From the NCBI GenBank assembly GCA_945905765.1, contig CAMDPZ010000009.1:1-46309 (forward strand): a DNA stretch of 46,309 nucleotides, written 5' to 3'. Source of the DNA: Nitrospira lenta (lineage in GTDB: Bacteria > Nitrospirota > Nitrospiria > Nitrospirales > Nitrospiraceae). The notes below the pieces were generated by a model. It searched no databases. It saw nothing but the letters and a program-made list of their open reading frames with translations, and was not told the DNA's origin. Shown here piece by piece: positions 15,555 to 24,276 of this stretch. Each line of letters opens with the position of its first letter. The stretch's first letter is position 1. Both the position numbers and the translations under genes were made by a program.

Positions 15555-16571
15555 TTAGCGCGAAGTCGGGCTCATAGTCAGCTTGACGGTCCGTCCGAAC
15601 CCCGACAATGTCCCGAACGTATCTTCGACCGCGGAAGCTTCGTAACCGCAATGCACCATACAGTCGGCGCATTTCTCATTCCGCCCTGTTCCGTAGTGAT
15701 CCCACTCCGTGCTCTCCATCAGCTCACGGAAGGTCTTGGCGTAGCCCTCTTGGAGCAAATAACAGGGCTTCTGCCACCCGAAAACGTTATAGGTCGGGTT
15801 GCCCCAGGGCGTGCATTCATACTCCCGACGGCCCATCAAGAAGTCCAAGAATAACGGCGACTGATTGAACTGCCACCCCTTCTTCGGGCTCCCTAAAATA
15901 CGGGAGAATAACTCTCTCGTGCGCTCCCGCTTCAGAAAATGCTGTTGATCCGGCGCCTTCTGGTAGCTGTATCCTGGCGAGATCATCATGCCCTCGACAC
16001 CGAGCTCCATCATGGCATCAAAAAACTTCCGCACCCGCTCCGGATTGGCATCGTCAAAAAGCGTCGTATTGGTCGTGACCCGATGTCCCCGCTTCAACGC
16101 CGCCTTGATCGCCTTCACCGCCACGTCATAGACGCCATCGCGGCACACGGCCAAATCGTGCTCGTCCTTCAAGCCATCCATATGGACGCTGAACGTGAGG
16201 TATTTGGACGGCTGATACTCGTCGAGCTTGCGCTCCATCAAAATCGCATTAGTGCAGAGATACACATACCGCTGCTGCGCAACCAGCCCGCTGACGATCG
16301 CCGCCATCTCAGGATGGATCATCGGTTCGCCGCCGGGGATGCTGACGATCGGGGCTCCACATTCCTCCGCCGCAGCCCAACATTCTTCAGGCGTCAGCCG
16401 CTTGTCGAGCACATGGTCGGGATATTGAATCTTCCCGCAACCAGCACAGGCCAGATTGCAACGGAACAAAGGCTCCAACATCAGCACGAGCGGATACCGC
16501 TTCACCCGCTTCACTTTCTGGGTGAGCACGTACTTCGTGACGGTAAACATCTGGGAAATCGGAACGGCCAT
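15555..16571 (-). CDS. hpnH: Radical SAM adenosyl-hopene transferase HpnH
   Basis: HpnH attaches the 5'-deoxyadenosyl group of S-adenosylmethionine to diploptene, making adenosylhopane, the first step of hopanoid side-chain growth. The 338-residue protein has the radical SAM motif CNLACAGC (Cys38, Cys42, Cys45) that binds a [4Fe-4S] cluster. It is followed by the GGEP segment, which contacts SAM. A C-terminal Cys-rich segment (CADCMVHCGYEAS) is typical of the HpnH/SPASM-like end. Length and the start MAVPISQ fit the family. AGAGGAG lies upstream of ATG 16571. It is on the same strand as, and upstream of, a small unknown gene, and downstream of tRNA-Cys and the ispG/dxs/shc block. SAM would be supplied by MetK, also encoded in this window. 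Confidence 0.94.
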   Translation of the reverse strand: MAVPISQMFTVTKYVLTQKVKRVKRYPLVLMLEPLFRCNLACAGCGKIQYPDHVLDKRLTPEECWAAAEECGAPIVSIPGGEPMIHPEMAAIVSGLVAQQRYVYLCTNAILMERKLDEYQPSKYLTFSVHMDGLKDEHDLAVCRDGVYDVAVKAIKAALKRGHRVTTNTTLFDDANPERVRKFFDAMMELGVEGMMISPGYSYQKAPDQQHFLKRERTRELFSRILGSPKKGWQFNQSPLFLDFLMGRREYECTPWGNPTYNVFGWQKPCYLLQEGYAKTFRELMESTEWDHYGTGRNEKCADCMVHCGYEASAVEDTFGTLSGFGRTVKLTMSPTSR

Positions 16572-16612
16572 TCCGCTCTCTCCTCTTACTTATTCTGTAT
16601 CTGTAGGGTGAA

Positions 16613-16631
16613 CAGCTGCGAATCGCAGCTG
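16613..16631. repeat. 19-bp perfect palindrome upstream of hpnH
   Basis: CAGCTGCGA and its exact complement TCGCAGCTG flank one A. It lies 42-60 nt upstream of the hpnH start codon, so it could be an operator or a 5' leader hairpin. The rest of the gap 16572-16800 shows nothing recognisable. Confidence 0.6.
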
Positions 16632-16800
16632 GGCTTGCGCCGAAAAAAGGTTCTCAATCCTAACATTCTCTTCCATGAGCGTCAATTTTCCCTACCTGCC
16701 CCGCCGCAACATTCAACTGGCGAGAAATAGGCGGCGCGAAATTCCGAGGGTCTCGAAAACCACGCGCCCTCACAGGACCGGGGATCACGCATACGAGGGT

Positions 16801-16876
16801 TGGAGGCGCCGAGCGGGGTCGAACCGCTGCATCGCAGTTTTGCAGACTGCTCCCTTAACCACTTGGGTACGGCGCC
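16801..16876 (-). tRNA. tRNA-Cys (GCA)
   Basis: On the - strand the acceptor stem is GGCGCCG/CGGCGCC with discriminator T and an encoded CCA end at 16801-16803. The anticodon stem GCAGT/ACTGC encloses the loop CTGCAAA, giving anticodon GCA. The T arm contains GGTTCGACCCC. A D arm with CC/GG pairing and a GTGGTTAA loop is present. It lies between ispG and hpnH on the same strand. Confidence 0.95.
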
Positions 16877-16959
16877 CCGCGCGCATTATAGCGAGCCTTG
16901 TTCCCGTATCTCAACTTGCCATTTAGCGGAAGAGCGAATGGCCCGCGGCAGGCAGGCGA

Positions 16960-18141
16960 TCAGCGGTTGGGCAACACGGGGATTTCTTTCCCGAGCGTCG
17001 ACGGTTCATCCGACGGCGGAGTCATCGGCTCCCATCCTTCGTTCGACGAAGCCACCGACTCCCCGTTTCCTTCAGCTTCCTTTTCCTTGGCCATCTGCTC
17101 GACCTCTTGAATCAAGGTGTCCATCAACTCTTCGATGGGCACCTTGCGGACGAGCTTGCCCTTCTTGAAGAGGATCCCCTTGCCTTCACCGCCGGCAATC
17201 CCGATATCCGCTTCCTTGCCCTCGCCGATCCCGTTCACGACACAGCCGAGGACCGACACATTGAGCGGGGTCTTAATATGGCCCAGCTTCTTTTCTAATT
17301 CATTGGCCAGCTTCACCACATCGATCTCGACACGGCCACAGGTCGGACAGGCGATCACGTTGATCCCGCGATGGCGCAGTTCGAGCGACTTCAAGATCTC
17401 GAACCCCACCTTCACTTCCTCGACCGGATCAGCAGCCAGGGACACACGCAAGGTGTCGCCGATGCCCTGCGAGAGCAAGTAGCCGAGCCCCATGGTCGAT
17501 TTGACGGCCCCCGTCATCGCGGTGCCAGCCTCCGTGATCCCGATGTGCAACGGATAATCGGACTGGTGCGCAAACAGCCAATAGGCATCGATGGCATGAT
17601 GCACATCGGACGCCTTCAGCGAGACCTTCATGTTCGTGAAGCCCACGTCCTCTAGCGCATGGACGGCATTAAGCGCCGACTCGGCCAAAGCTTCCGGCGA
17701 CGGCCAACCATACTTATCCAGCAGCGGACGCTCAAGCGAGCCTCCATTGACGCCGATGCGGAGGGGAATGCCTCGCTCGTTGACGGCCTTGATGACTTCT
17801 TCGACTTTCCACCAGGCCCCGATGTTGCCGGGATTGATCCGGACGCAGTCGACCGTCTCGGCAGCTTTCACCGCCAGCCGGTGGTCGAAATGAATATCCG
17901 CGATCAAGGGCACCGTCATCGCCGCTTTGATCTGGGGCAACACCGCCGCCGCTGCGTCGTCCGGCACGGCCACGCGAATGACTTCACACCCGGCCGCCTC
18001 CAGCTGGCGAATTTGCTCGACCGTAGCCGCAACATCGCGCGTATCGGTCGAACACATCGACTGCACGGAAATCGGCGCATCTCCGCCGATCTTCAGCTTG
18101 CCGACCGTAATCTGCCTGGTTTTCCGTCTCGTAATATGCAT
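16960..18141 (-). CDS. ispG: 4-hydroxy-3-methylbut-2-en-1-yl diphosphate synthase (flavodoxin) IspG
   Basis: IspG (GcpE) reductively opens methylerythritol cyclodiphosphate to HMBPP, the penultimate step of the MEP isoprenoid pathway. The 393-residue product contains the TIM-barrel part (VAVPDDAAA, INPGNIG, GVNGGSLE, KASDV) and the [4Fe-4S] ligands in CPTCGR and VLGCVVNGIGE. The last 35 or so residues are an Asn/Ser/Pro-rich tail beyond the normal end. ATG 18141 gives the usual MHITRRKTR start; no Shine-Dalgarno is visible, and the gap to dxs (54 nt) is largely a heptamer array. The gene follows dxs on the same strand, so the two MEP enzymes are probably one transcript with the hopanoid genes further upstream. 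Confidence 0.95.
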   Translation of the reverse strand: MHITRRKTRQITVGKLKIGGDAPISVQSMCSTDTRDVAATVEQIRQLEAAGCEVIRVAVPDDAAAAVLPQIKAAMTVPLIADIHFDHRLAVKAAETVDCVRINPGNIGAWWKVEEVIKAVNERGIPLRIGVNGGSLERPLLDKYGWPSPEALAESALNAVHALEDVGFTNMKVSLKASDVHHAIDAYWLFAHQSDYPLHIGITEAGTAMTGAVKSTMGLGYLLSQGIGDTLRVSLAADPVEEVKVGFEILKSLELRHRGINVIACPTCGRVEIDVVKLANELEKKLGHIKTPLNVSVLGCVVNGIGEGKEADIGIAGGEGKGILFKKGKLVRKVPIEELMDTLIQEVEQMAKEKEAEGNGESVASSNEGWEPMTPPSDEPSTLGKEIPVLPNR

Positions 18142-18160
18142 GACTGGTGTTTGTCCGGTA

Positions 18161-18195
18161 CTTTTACCTTTTCACTTATTCATTTTGCCTTGCAC
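18161..18195. repeat. Heptamer-period array between dxs and ispG
   Basis: Five degenerate 7-nt units (type CTTTTAC, CTTTTCA, CTTATTC) lie directly after the dxs stop and upstream of ispG, which has no visible ribosome site. Confidence 0.45.
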
Positions 18196-20144
18196 TAGCT
18201 GCCCTGCTCGTCTCCATGCGGCAACCGATCGGATAAGGATGCGAGCGTGCGCTGCTCGCGCGAGGGAGCCGGCGCCTGACCGATCAATTCCTTCACGCTC
18301 TGATAAATGCCTTCTGCGGTCAGCCCGTACCGTTCGCGCAAGAAATCCTGCGGCCCCTGCTCGATGTACCAATCAGGCAACCCGAGGACCTTCGTCCTCA
18401 CATCCGTGACGCCACCGTCGGACAAAGCCTCAAGGACCGCGGAGCCGAACCCGCCCATCTTGCAGCCCTCTTCCACCGTCACCACATAGCGCACCTTCTT
18501 CGCCACCTCGACGATCAAATCCTGATCCAACGGCTTCACGAAGCGCGCATTCACGACTGCGGTGGAAATGCCTTCTTGCTCAAGCCGCTTCGCCGCCGTC
18601 ACCGCATGCCAGACCGGCACGCCGATCGCGATGATCGCGACATCCGTACCTTCCTGCAGCAGCTCGCCCTTCCCCATCGGCAAGGCCTTCGGCTCCTCAT
18701 CCATCGTGACGCCCAGGCTCAGTCCGCGCGGATACCGCACCGAGGCAGGCCCGTCATGCTGGACACAGGTTTTCATCATATGCTGTAACTCATTTTCATC
18801 CTTCGGCGCCATCACGACCATGTTCGGCATATGACGCAGGAACGCATAATCGAAGGCCCCGTGATGCGTCGTCCCGTCTTCCGCCACCAACCCGCCACGA
18901 TCGATGCAGAAAGTTACAGGCAGATTCTGCGTCGCGACGTCATGCACCACCTGGTCATAGGCCCGCTGCAAAAACGTAGAGTAGAGCGCCACGACCGGGC
19001 GCAGGCCCTGCGTCGCAAGGCCTGCCGCAAAGGTCACCGCATGCTGCTCGGCAATGCCCACGTCATAGATTCGGTCCGGAAATTCTTTCTCGAAAATATT
19101 CAAGCCGGTCCCCTCGCACATCGCAGCGGTAATCGCGACGATCCGCTTGTCCGCCCGGGCCAGCTTCACCAATGATTCGATGGCAATCTGCGTATAGGAC
19201 GGGCGGGCCGCTTTTTTCGCAGGCACTCCGGTCTCCCGCACAAAGGGAGGACAGGCATGGAACCACACGGGATTCTTGACCGCCGGCTCGTAGCCCAACC
19301 CTTTTTTCGTGATGACATGGAGCAGCACCGGCCCCTTCATCTTCAGCACATTTTCCAAGGCGGGCAACAGATGCTCGAAATTATGTCCGTCAATCGGTCC
19401 CGCATACCGGAACCCCAATTCTTCAAAAAGCAACCCCGGAAGGATCGCGCCCTTGGCCAGCTCTTCGGCTCGACGAGCCCACTTCTGCATGTCATGCCCG
19501 ATGTGGGGAATTTTCCCCAGCAAATGGCCCGTTTCTTCCCGCATCTTGGTGTAAAACTCTCCGGTGAAGGTCCGGTTCAAATAGGAGGAAATCGCGCCCA
19601 CATTCTTCGAAATGGACATTTGATTGTCGTTCAAGATCACCAGGAAATCTTTATCCAGGCCGCCTGCATGGTGCAGACCTTCCAGCGTCATCCCGGCCGT
19701 CATGGCGCCATCCCCAACCACACAAACCACTTTATTTTTCAGCGCCAACTGTTCACGAGCTGCAACCATGCCATAGGCGGCAGATACACCGGTGCCGGCA
19801 TGGCCCGCGTTGAACGTGTCGTAGACGCTCTCCTCGCGCTTCGTGAAACCGCTCATGCCCCCGTACTGACGAAGCGTGTGGAATTGCTCCCGGCGGCCGG
19901 TGAGCAGCTTATGGGCATAGGCTTGATTGCTGGTGTCCCAGACGATCTTGTCCTTGGGCGTATCCAAGAGGTAGTGCAGGGCGACCGTCAGCTCAATCAC
20001 GCCGAGGTTCGAGGCCAAGTGGCCTCCGACGTTAGAGACCACGCCGATAATCTGTTCCCGCAACTCCTGGCACAAGGCAGGAAATTGCGCCGGTGATAGC
20101 CGCTTCAGATCAGCAGGGCTTTGAATGGTCTTCAAGATCGACAT
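18195..20144 (-). CDS. dxs: 1-deoxy-D-xylulose-5-phosphate synthase Dxs
   Basis: Dxs joins pyruvate and glyceraldehyde-3-phosphate with thiamine diphosphate, the first step of the MEP pathway. The 649-residue protein shows the ThDP-binding GDGAMTAGM followed by NDNQMSIS, the GHAGTGVSAAYG segment, and the transketolase-like central motif DVGIAEQHAVTFAAG. The C-terminal domain (RFVKPLD, VTVEEG, GGFGSAVLE) is complete. ATG 20144 follows AAGGAGC at 7-nt spacing; a TTG 24 codons upstream is unlikely. It lies downstream of the Omp85-like gene after a 211-bp gap which contains a TTGACA but no convincing -10. Clustering with squalene-hopene cyclase suggests coordinated precursor supply for hopanoids. 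Confidence 0.96.
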   Translation of the reverse strand: MSILKTIQSPADLKRLSPAQFPALCQELREQIIGVVSNVGGHLASNLGVIELTVALHYLLDTPKDKIVWDTSNQAYAHKLLTGRREQFHTLRQYGGMSGFTKREESVYDTFNAGHAGTGVSAAYGMVAAREQLALKNKVVCVVGDGAMTAGMTLEGLHHAGGLDKDFLVILNDNQMSISKNVGAISSYLNRTFTGEFYTKMREETGHLLGKIPHIGHDMQKWARRAEELAKGAILPGLLFEELGFRYAGPIDGHNFEHLLPALENVLKMKGPVLLHVITKKGLGYEPAVKNPVWFHACPPFVRETGVPAKKAARPSYTQIAIESLVKLARADKRIVAITAAMCEGTGLNIFEKEFPDRIYDVGIAEQHAVTFAAGLATQGLRPVVALYSTFLQRAYDQVVHDVATQNLPVTFCIDRGGLVAEDGTTHHGAFDYAFLRHMPNMVVMAPKDENELQHMMKTCVQHDGPASVRYPRGLSLGVTMDEEPKALPMGKGELLQEGTDVAIIAIGVPVWHAVTAAKRLEQEGISTAVVNARFVKPLDQDLIVEVAKKVRYVVTVEEGCKMGGFGSAVLEALSDGGVTDVRTKVLGLPDWYIEQGPQDFLRERYGLTAEGIYQSVKELIGQAPAPSREQRTLASLSDRLPHGDEQGS

Positions 20145-20355
20145 AGCAGATGCTCCTTTGCGTAGATGCAGGGGTCTCGCACCACGAACTGAACTCAGAT
20201 AGGTATGGCGCAGCAATATAGCAGCTTAGACGTTGGCAGGGGCAGCTTCACACAAAAGTCACGTATTGTCAAGTGGTTAGCCAGCTTCATCCGCGGACCC
20301 ATACCCCGTATGGTTCGAACCGGAAGCGCGCAGCCCCTCACCTCGAAACAGTCGA

Positions 20356-21558
20356 TCAATAGGGGAAGTCCAGGCCCGCAAAGATCGCTCCCCCCTCACG
20401 GCTATAGCCATAGTCGACACGACCGACAACATTAGGCCGAACGACGCCGCGGAATCCGACACCAGGAGTCAATCTGTAGCTATGAAAACTGACCTTTTTG
20501 TAGTCGCTGAAGACCTGCCCCGTATCCAGGAACGGGGCAATCTCGAAGTCCGCGTTGACACCCGCCACCTTTGCGCGGGCCAGGTGAATCCGCTCTTCGA
20601 TGCTGAGCGACACAAGGTGCTTGTCGATGAAACGATCGCCGCCGAATCCGCGCAAATTGTTTTGTCCGCCCAGCGAACTTTGCTCGAAGAACGGCACTTG
20701 CGACCCGATCGTCGCTTGCAGATCCCCGCGCACAACCAGGATCGCCCGCTTCGATTCGCTGGGAAACAACTTCTTCACCTCGATCTCATAACGGGAGTAG
20801 ACGGGATGATCGCCGTTACGGAGACTTTGGTTGAGCTCCGCGTAGGCCGTCACGGCCATTCCATCGGTCGGCGTGACAAGATTGTTGCGCGTATCGTAAT
20901 AGAACGTCGCCCGATGCCCGAGAATAAGCGACTCGCCCTGCACCCCATCCACCTGGGGGAATCGGTCGCCGGTAAAGGGGAGATCCGTTGCGCCCCTCTG
21001 CAGATGCACGTCGCGAAGCCGCTGCCCGACGGAAATCTGCGTCACTTCGTTTGCATGGACTCCGAACCGCCAGTTCAGCCTTGTTTCACGCGCCGTATAG
21101 TTCGTTTCCTTCGACTCCTGCGTGGCTTGCCCGAGATCAAAGAACCGCGAGGTGGCGTTTTTAAAAAACGAGGCGCCGAAATTCAGCGAATAACGGCCCT
21201 GATCGAACGCCGGATCGGCATAGCTAAACACCACTTTGCGTTCGATCCGCTCCGTGAAAGAGCCGATAAATCGCATCTCCCGCCCGCCAGGCTCGTAGCG
21301 AAATACATTGAGCGCGCCGCGCGTCCCGACGATGGAATTCCGAATGATCATCGGCGCGACGATATACTTCAGCTCTCCGTCCGGATCCGTGATCAGAATC
21401 GGCACAAGCAGGCCGGCGTCACTCCCGTCGTTGCGAGTGCTCGACACGGAAGGAACCGGAAAATATTCGACGCCGGCTGTGACCTGCTCCGGCAGCGCAA
21501 TGAGACTCGCCGCACACAACACGAACACAACGGCGATGAGGCCGCGCAGGCTGATCAT
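20356..21558 (-). CDS. POTRA-less Omp85/surface-antigen beta-barrel in mla-hopanoid operon
   Basis: 400 residues: a signal peptide (hydrophobic 8-22, then TAG), a short periplasmic linker, then an outer-membrane beta-barrel of the Omp85/bacterial surface antigen type. The signature is the loop segment LGGQNNLRGFGGDRF, matching the GG-LRGF motif of BamA/TamA/FhaC barrels. The C-terminus ends in aromatic Tyr (AGLDFPY), the usual BAM signal. POTRA domains, normally in front of the barrel, are absent: the barrel begins by about residue 45. ATG 21558 has AGGA upstream. It directly follows mlaC on the same strand (17 nt), so it probably works with the MlaC-D-E-F system, perhaps as an outer-membrane exit or entry for hopanoids or phospholipids. 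Confidence 0.83.
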   Translation of the reverse strand: MISLRGLIAVVFVLCAASLIALPEQVTAGVEYFPVPSVSSTRNDGSDAGLLVPILITDPDGELKYIVAPMIIRNSIVGTRGALNVFRYEPGGREMRFIGSFTERIERKVVFSYADPAFDQGRYSLNFGASFFKNATSRFFDLGQATQESKETNYTARETRLNWRFGVHANEVTQISVGQRLRDVHLQRGATDLPFTGDRFPQVDGVQGESLILGHRATFYYDTRNNLVTPTDGMAVTAYAELNQSLRNGDHPVYSRYEIEVKKLFPSESKRAILVVRGDLQATIGSQVPFFEQSSLGGQNNLRGFGGDRFIDKHLVSLSIEERIHLARAKVAGVNADFEIAPFLDTGQVFSDYKKVSFHSYRLTPGVGFRGVVRPNVVGRVDYGYSREGGAIFAGLDFPY

Positions 21559-21575
21559 GGAATTCCTGAAACGAG

Positions 21576-22229
21576 TTACGGAGCTTTAATCTTATCGGAT
21601 TTTTTACGAAGCTGTTCCACGAGGTCGGCGTACGACGAGTCACGAAGGATCTTTGAAAACTGTCCGCGGTAATTATTCACCAGGCTCACCCCGTCCACCA
21701 CCACGTCGTAGACCCGCCACTCCACACCCTTGTTGAGCAGCCGGTAGTCGAGAGGGATTTCGGTCTTGCCCGTGAGCACCTTCGTGCGCACCTCGGCATA
21801 ATCCTTTTCCGTCCGTTCATTGATGTATTGCACGCCCTCACCGGAATAGGTCTCGATCTTGTCCGCATAGGAGCTGGTGAGCAGCGTCCTGAACAATCCG
21901 ACGAACTCCTGCCTGTCTTTGTCGGCCAACGTTTTCCACGGAGCCCCGAGCGCCCGGCTGGACATTTCTTGATAATCGAACCGGTCCCCGACCGCTTTCT
22001 CCAAGCGTTGCCGACGTTCTTCCGCTCTCGGCGATTGTTTAAGCTCCTTGTCCTGGATAATTTTCAACACGTCATCGATGGTGCCTTTCATGGCCTCAGT
22101 TGCGCCACCAGCCACTGCCGGCTGGACAGCCACCCAGCCAAACACCACGAGCGCGCAGACCGCTCCGCTCGCAATCTTCCCCCAGCTCCATCTCTGCGCC
22201 TGCACCACGGCAGATCCCTTGATCTCCAT
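21576..22229 (-). CDS. mlaC: MlaC/Ttg2-family periplasmic lipid-binding protein (HpnM-like)
   Basis: 217 residues with a signal peptide (hydrophobic 22-40, then VAGGA) and the tolerance-to-toluene/MlaC fold: helices with ERRQRLEKAVGDRFDYQEMSSRALG, the FVGLFRTLLTSSYADKIETY segment and late strands VEWRVYDVVVDGVSLVNNYRGQF. MlaC binds a lipid in a hydrophobic pocket and carries it through the periplasm between the MlaFED transporter and the outer membrane. In hopanoid loci its counterpart is called HpnM. ATG 22229 follows a GGGGGG-type purine run; a start nine codons earlier is possible. It lies between mlaD and the Omp85-like barrel, giving a full inner-membrane to outer-membrane path in one operon. 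Confidence 0.9.
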   Translation of the reverse strand: MEIKGSAVVQAQRWSWGKIASGAVCALVVFGWVAVQPAVAGGATEAMKGTIDDVLKIIQDKELKQSPRAEERRQRLEKAVGDRFDYQEMSSRALGAPWKTLADKDRQEFVGLFRTLLTSSYADKIETYSGEGVQYINERTEKDYAEVRTKVLTGKTEIPLDYRLLNKGVEWRVYDVVVDGVSLVNNYRGQFSKILRDSSYADLVEQLRKKSDKIKAP

Positions 22230-22278
22230 ATCTCGCCCCCCTTTTATACGTGCCACATCCGGCGCCGCCGCCGACCTA

Positions 22279-22722
22279 TCAATTCACTTTGCCATGCACA
22301 TACTGGCTGACCAATTCCTCCAGATCGAGACCCGATTCCGTATCGCGGATCGTTTCACCGGGCTTGAGCGGATCGCCCCCTCCGCCGGGAGACAGGGCCA
22401 AGAACTTCTCGCCGATGATCCCGCGAGTCTTGATCGAGGCAATGGTGTCCGTGTAGAGCTTGACGGTATTGTTGACCGCCAGCTTCACCATCGCACGGTC
22501 CCCGCTAAGCGTAATCCCGCGCACCCGCCCGACTTCGACGCCGGCGATTTCAACGGTCGACCCGGACTTGAGCCCCGAGGCCGTATTGAACTGCGCGTCG
22601 ACTTCATAGACGTCGCCCCCGACCAGCTCGAGCTTCCCGAGCTTGATCGACAGATACCCGAGGCACAAAATGCCAATGAGCACAAAGAAGCCGACCATGA
22701 TCTCCAACTTAGCTTTTTCCAT
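22279..22722 (-). CDS. mlaD: MlaD-type MCE-domain substrate-binding protein
   Basis: 147 residues: one N-terminal membrane helix (about 9-27) and a single MCE domain (YEVDAQFNTASGLKSGSTVEIAGVEVGRVRGI), then an FLALSPGG segment and a short tail. MlaD forms a hexameric ring at the periplasmic side of the permease and passes lipid to MlaC. ATG 22722 is chosen because GGAGGAG lies 8 nt upstream; an open frame 62 codons longer would overlap mlaF and is not protein-like. The ring-forming MCE core is present, but the C-terminal tail that follows it in longer MlaD proteins is short here. Confidence 0.92.
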   Translation of the reverse strand: MEKAKLEIMVGFFVLIGILCLGYLSIKLGKLELVGGDVYEVDAQFNTASGLKSGSTVEIAGVEVGRVRGITLSGDRAMVKLAVNNTVKLYTDTIASIKTRGIIGEKFLALSPGGGGDPLKPGETIRDTESGLDLEELVSQYVHGKVN

Positions 22723-22738
22723 TTTCACTACTCCTCCC

Positions 22739-23503
22739 TCACCCCACGTGCGATCCTGGCAAGACCACTGTCCCGCCGACGGAAATGAATTCTTGAATAT
22801 CCGGATCGGCAATCTGCTGGAACTCGGCGGCCGGGGCCATCGCCGCAATCTTGCCGTTTCTGAGCATCGCCACCCAATCGGAAATCGCGAAGATCTCCGG
22901 AATTTCATGGCTGACCATCACCGCCGTAAAACCGAACCGTCGTTGTGTCGCGACGATCAAATCATGAATTGATTTCGCCATCAAGGGATCCAGCCCGGTC
23001 GTCGGCTCATCGAACAGGATGATCTCCGGCTCCATGACCAACGCGCGCGCCAAACCCGCCCGCTTGCGCATGCCTCCGCTCAATTCGGCGGGAAACTTGT
23101 GGCCCATCCCCGTCAACCCGACTTGCGCCAGCTTCTCCTCGACCCGCCGCGCCACCTCCGGCCCCTTCATCCGTAATTTCTCTCGCAACGGAAACGCCAC
23201 GTTCTCAAAAACAGAAAGGGAATCGAACAGGGCCGCGCCCTGGAACAGCATGGCAAACCGCTTCCGCACATCGTTCAACTTCGTGCCGGACAAGCGGGAT
23301 ATCTCCACATCGCCGATCCAGACTTCGCCGCGATCAGGCTGCAGGAGCCCGATCATGTGCTTGAGGAGCACGCTCTTTCCAGACCCGCTGCCACCGATGA
23401 TGGTCGTCAGCTTGCCGACAGGGATCGAGAGATCCACCCCTTGCAGCACCGGCTGCCCACCCAACTTCTTTTCGATACCAATCAGCTTGATCATGGATGT
23501 CAT
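22739..23503 (-). CDS. mlaF: MlaF-type ABC transporter ATP-binding protein
   Basis: 254 residues. Walker A is GGSGSGKS, the signature is LSGGMRKR, Walker B is IILFDEPTTGLD and the H-loop is MVSHE. The GLDPLMAKSIHDLI stretch is characteristic of the Mla/Ttg2A branch. It powers lipid transport by the MlaE permease. The start ATG 23503 overlaps the mlaE stop by 4 bp (ATGA), and another ATG three codons later is possible. The intact motifs suggest an active ATPase. Confidence 0.93.
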   Translation of the reverse strand: MTSMIKLIGIEKKLGGQPVLQGVDLSIPVGKLTTIIGGSGSGKSVLLKHMIGLLQPDRGEVWIGDVEISRLSGTKLNDVRKRFAMLFQGAALFDSLSVFENVAFPLREKLRMKGPEVARRVEEKLAQVGLTGMGHKFPAELSGGMRKRAGLARALVMEPEIILFDEPTTGLDPLMAKSIHDLIVATQRRFGFTAVMVSHEIPEIFAISDWVAMLRNGKIAAMAPAAEFQQIADPDIQEFISVGGTVVLPGSHVG

Positions 23504-24273
23504 AACAAAACCGAAGTGAGGAAATAATCCCACACGAGAATGACCACAGAGCTCAGCACCACCGCTTCCGTCGTGGCCGTCCCCAGCCCCTCCGCGCTCT
23601 GTCTCGTATGGTACCCCTTATAGGAGCAGATCCAGGTGATGATCAGCCCGAAACTGATCGACTTGAGAATCCCGCCGTAGATATCTTTCCATTCCACGGC
23701 CGACTCAATCGAGTTCCAATAAGACCCTGCGTTGACTCCCAGCAGATCCACCCCGACGACATAGCCGCCATAGATACCGACCACATCGAAAATGGCCACG
23801 AGCAACGGCACCCCGATCAACCCGGCGACGAGCTTCGGGGCGATCAAATACTGCATCGGATTGATCGCCATGGTATCGAGCGCATCGATCTGTTCCGTAA
23901 TCCGCATGATGCCGACTTCCGCCGTCATCGCCGAACCGGCCCTGGCGGTCACCATCAAAGCGGCCAACACCGGCCCCAATTCCCGGATCATACTCAAGGC
24001 CACCGCAGAGCCCAGCAATCCCTCTGAGCCGAACTTCCGCAAACTATAGTAGCCTTGCAACGCGAGAACCATGCCGGTGAACCCGGCGGTCAGGACCACC
24101 ACGAATGTCGATTTATACCCGATGAAATGGAGCTGCTTCAGCATGTGAGAAAACCGGAAGGGAGGCCTTGTCAGCCAGGCAAAGGCCGACAAGACAAACA
24201 GCAACATGCGGCCCATCTCCTGCACACGCGTGACTACCGACGCACCAAGCCGTTCAACCATATTCAATACCAT
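23500..24273 (-). CDS. mlaE: MlaE-type ABC transporter permease
   Basis: 257 residues with five to six membrane helices. Family features: GFTGMVLALQGYYSLRKFG, then ELGPVLAALMVTARAGSAMTAEVGIMRITEQIDAL, the most conserved region of MlaE/YrbE permeases, and a late CYKGYHT-like segment (CSYKGYHTRQSAEGLGTAT, here with Ser between). MlaE forms a dimer between two MlaF subunits and the MlaD ring. The gene starts 4 nt downstream of the hpnG stop. With mlaF overlapping its end, the transport genes are translationally coupled. Confidence 0.93.
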   Translation of the reverse strand: MVLNMVERLGASVVTRVQEMGRMLLFVLSAFAWLTRPPFRFSHMLKQLHFIGYKSTFVVVLTAGFTGMVLALQGYYSLRKFGSEGLLGSAVALSMIRELGPVLAALMVTARAGSAMTAEVGIMRITEQIDALDTMAINPMQYLIAPKLVAGLIGVPLLVAIFDVVGIYGGYVVGVDLLGVNAGSYWNSIESAVEWKDIYGGILKSISFGLIITWICSYKGYHTRQSAEGLGTATTEAVVLSSVVILVWDYFLTSVLL

Positions 24274-24276
24274 CAG

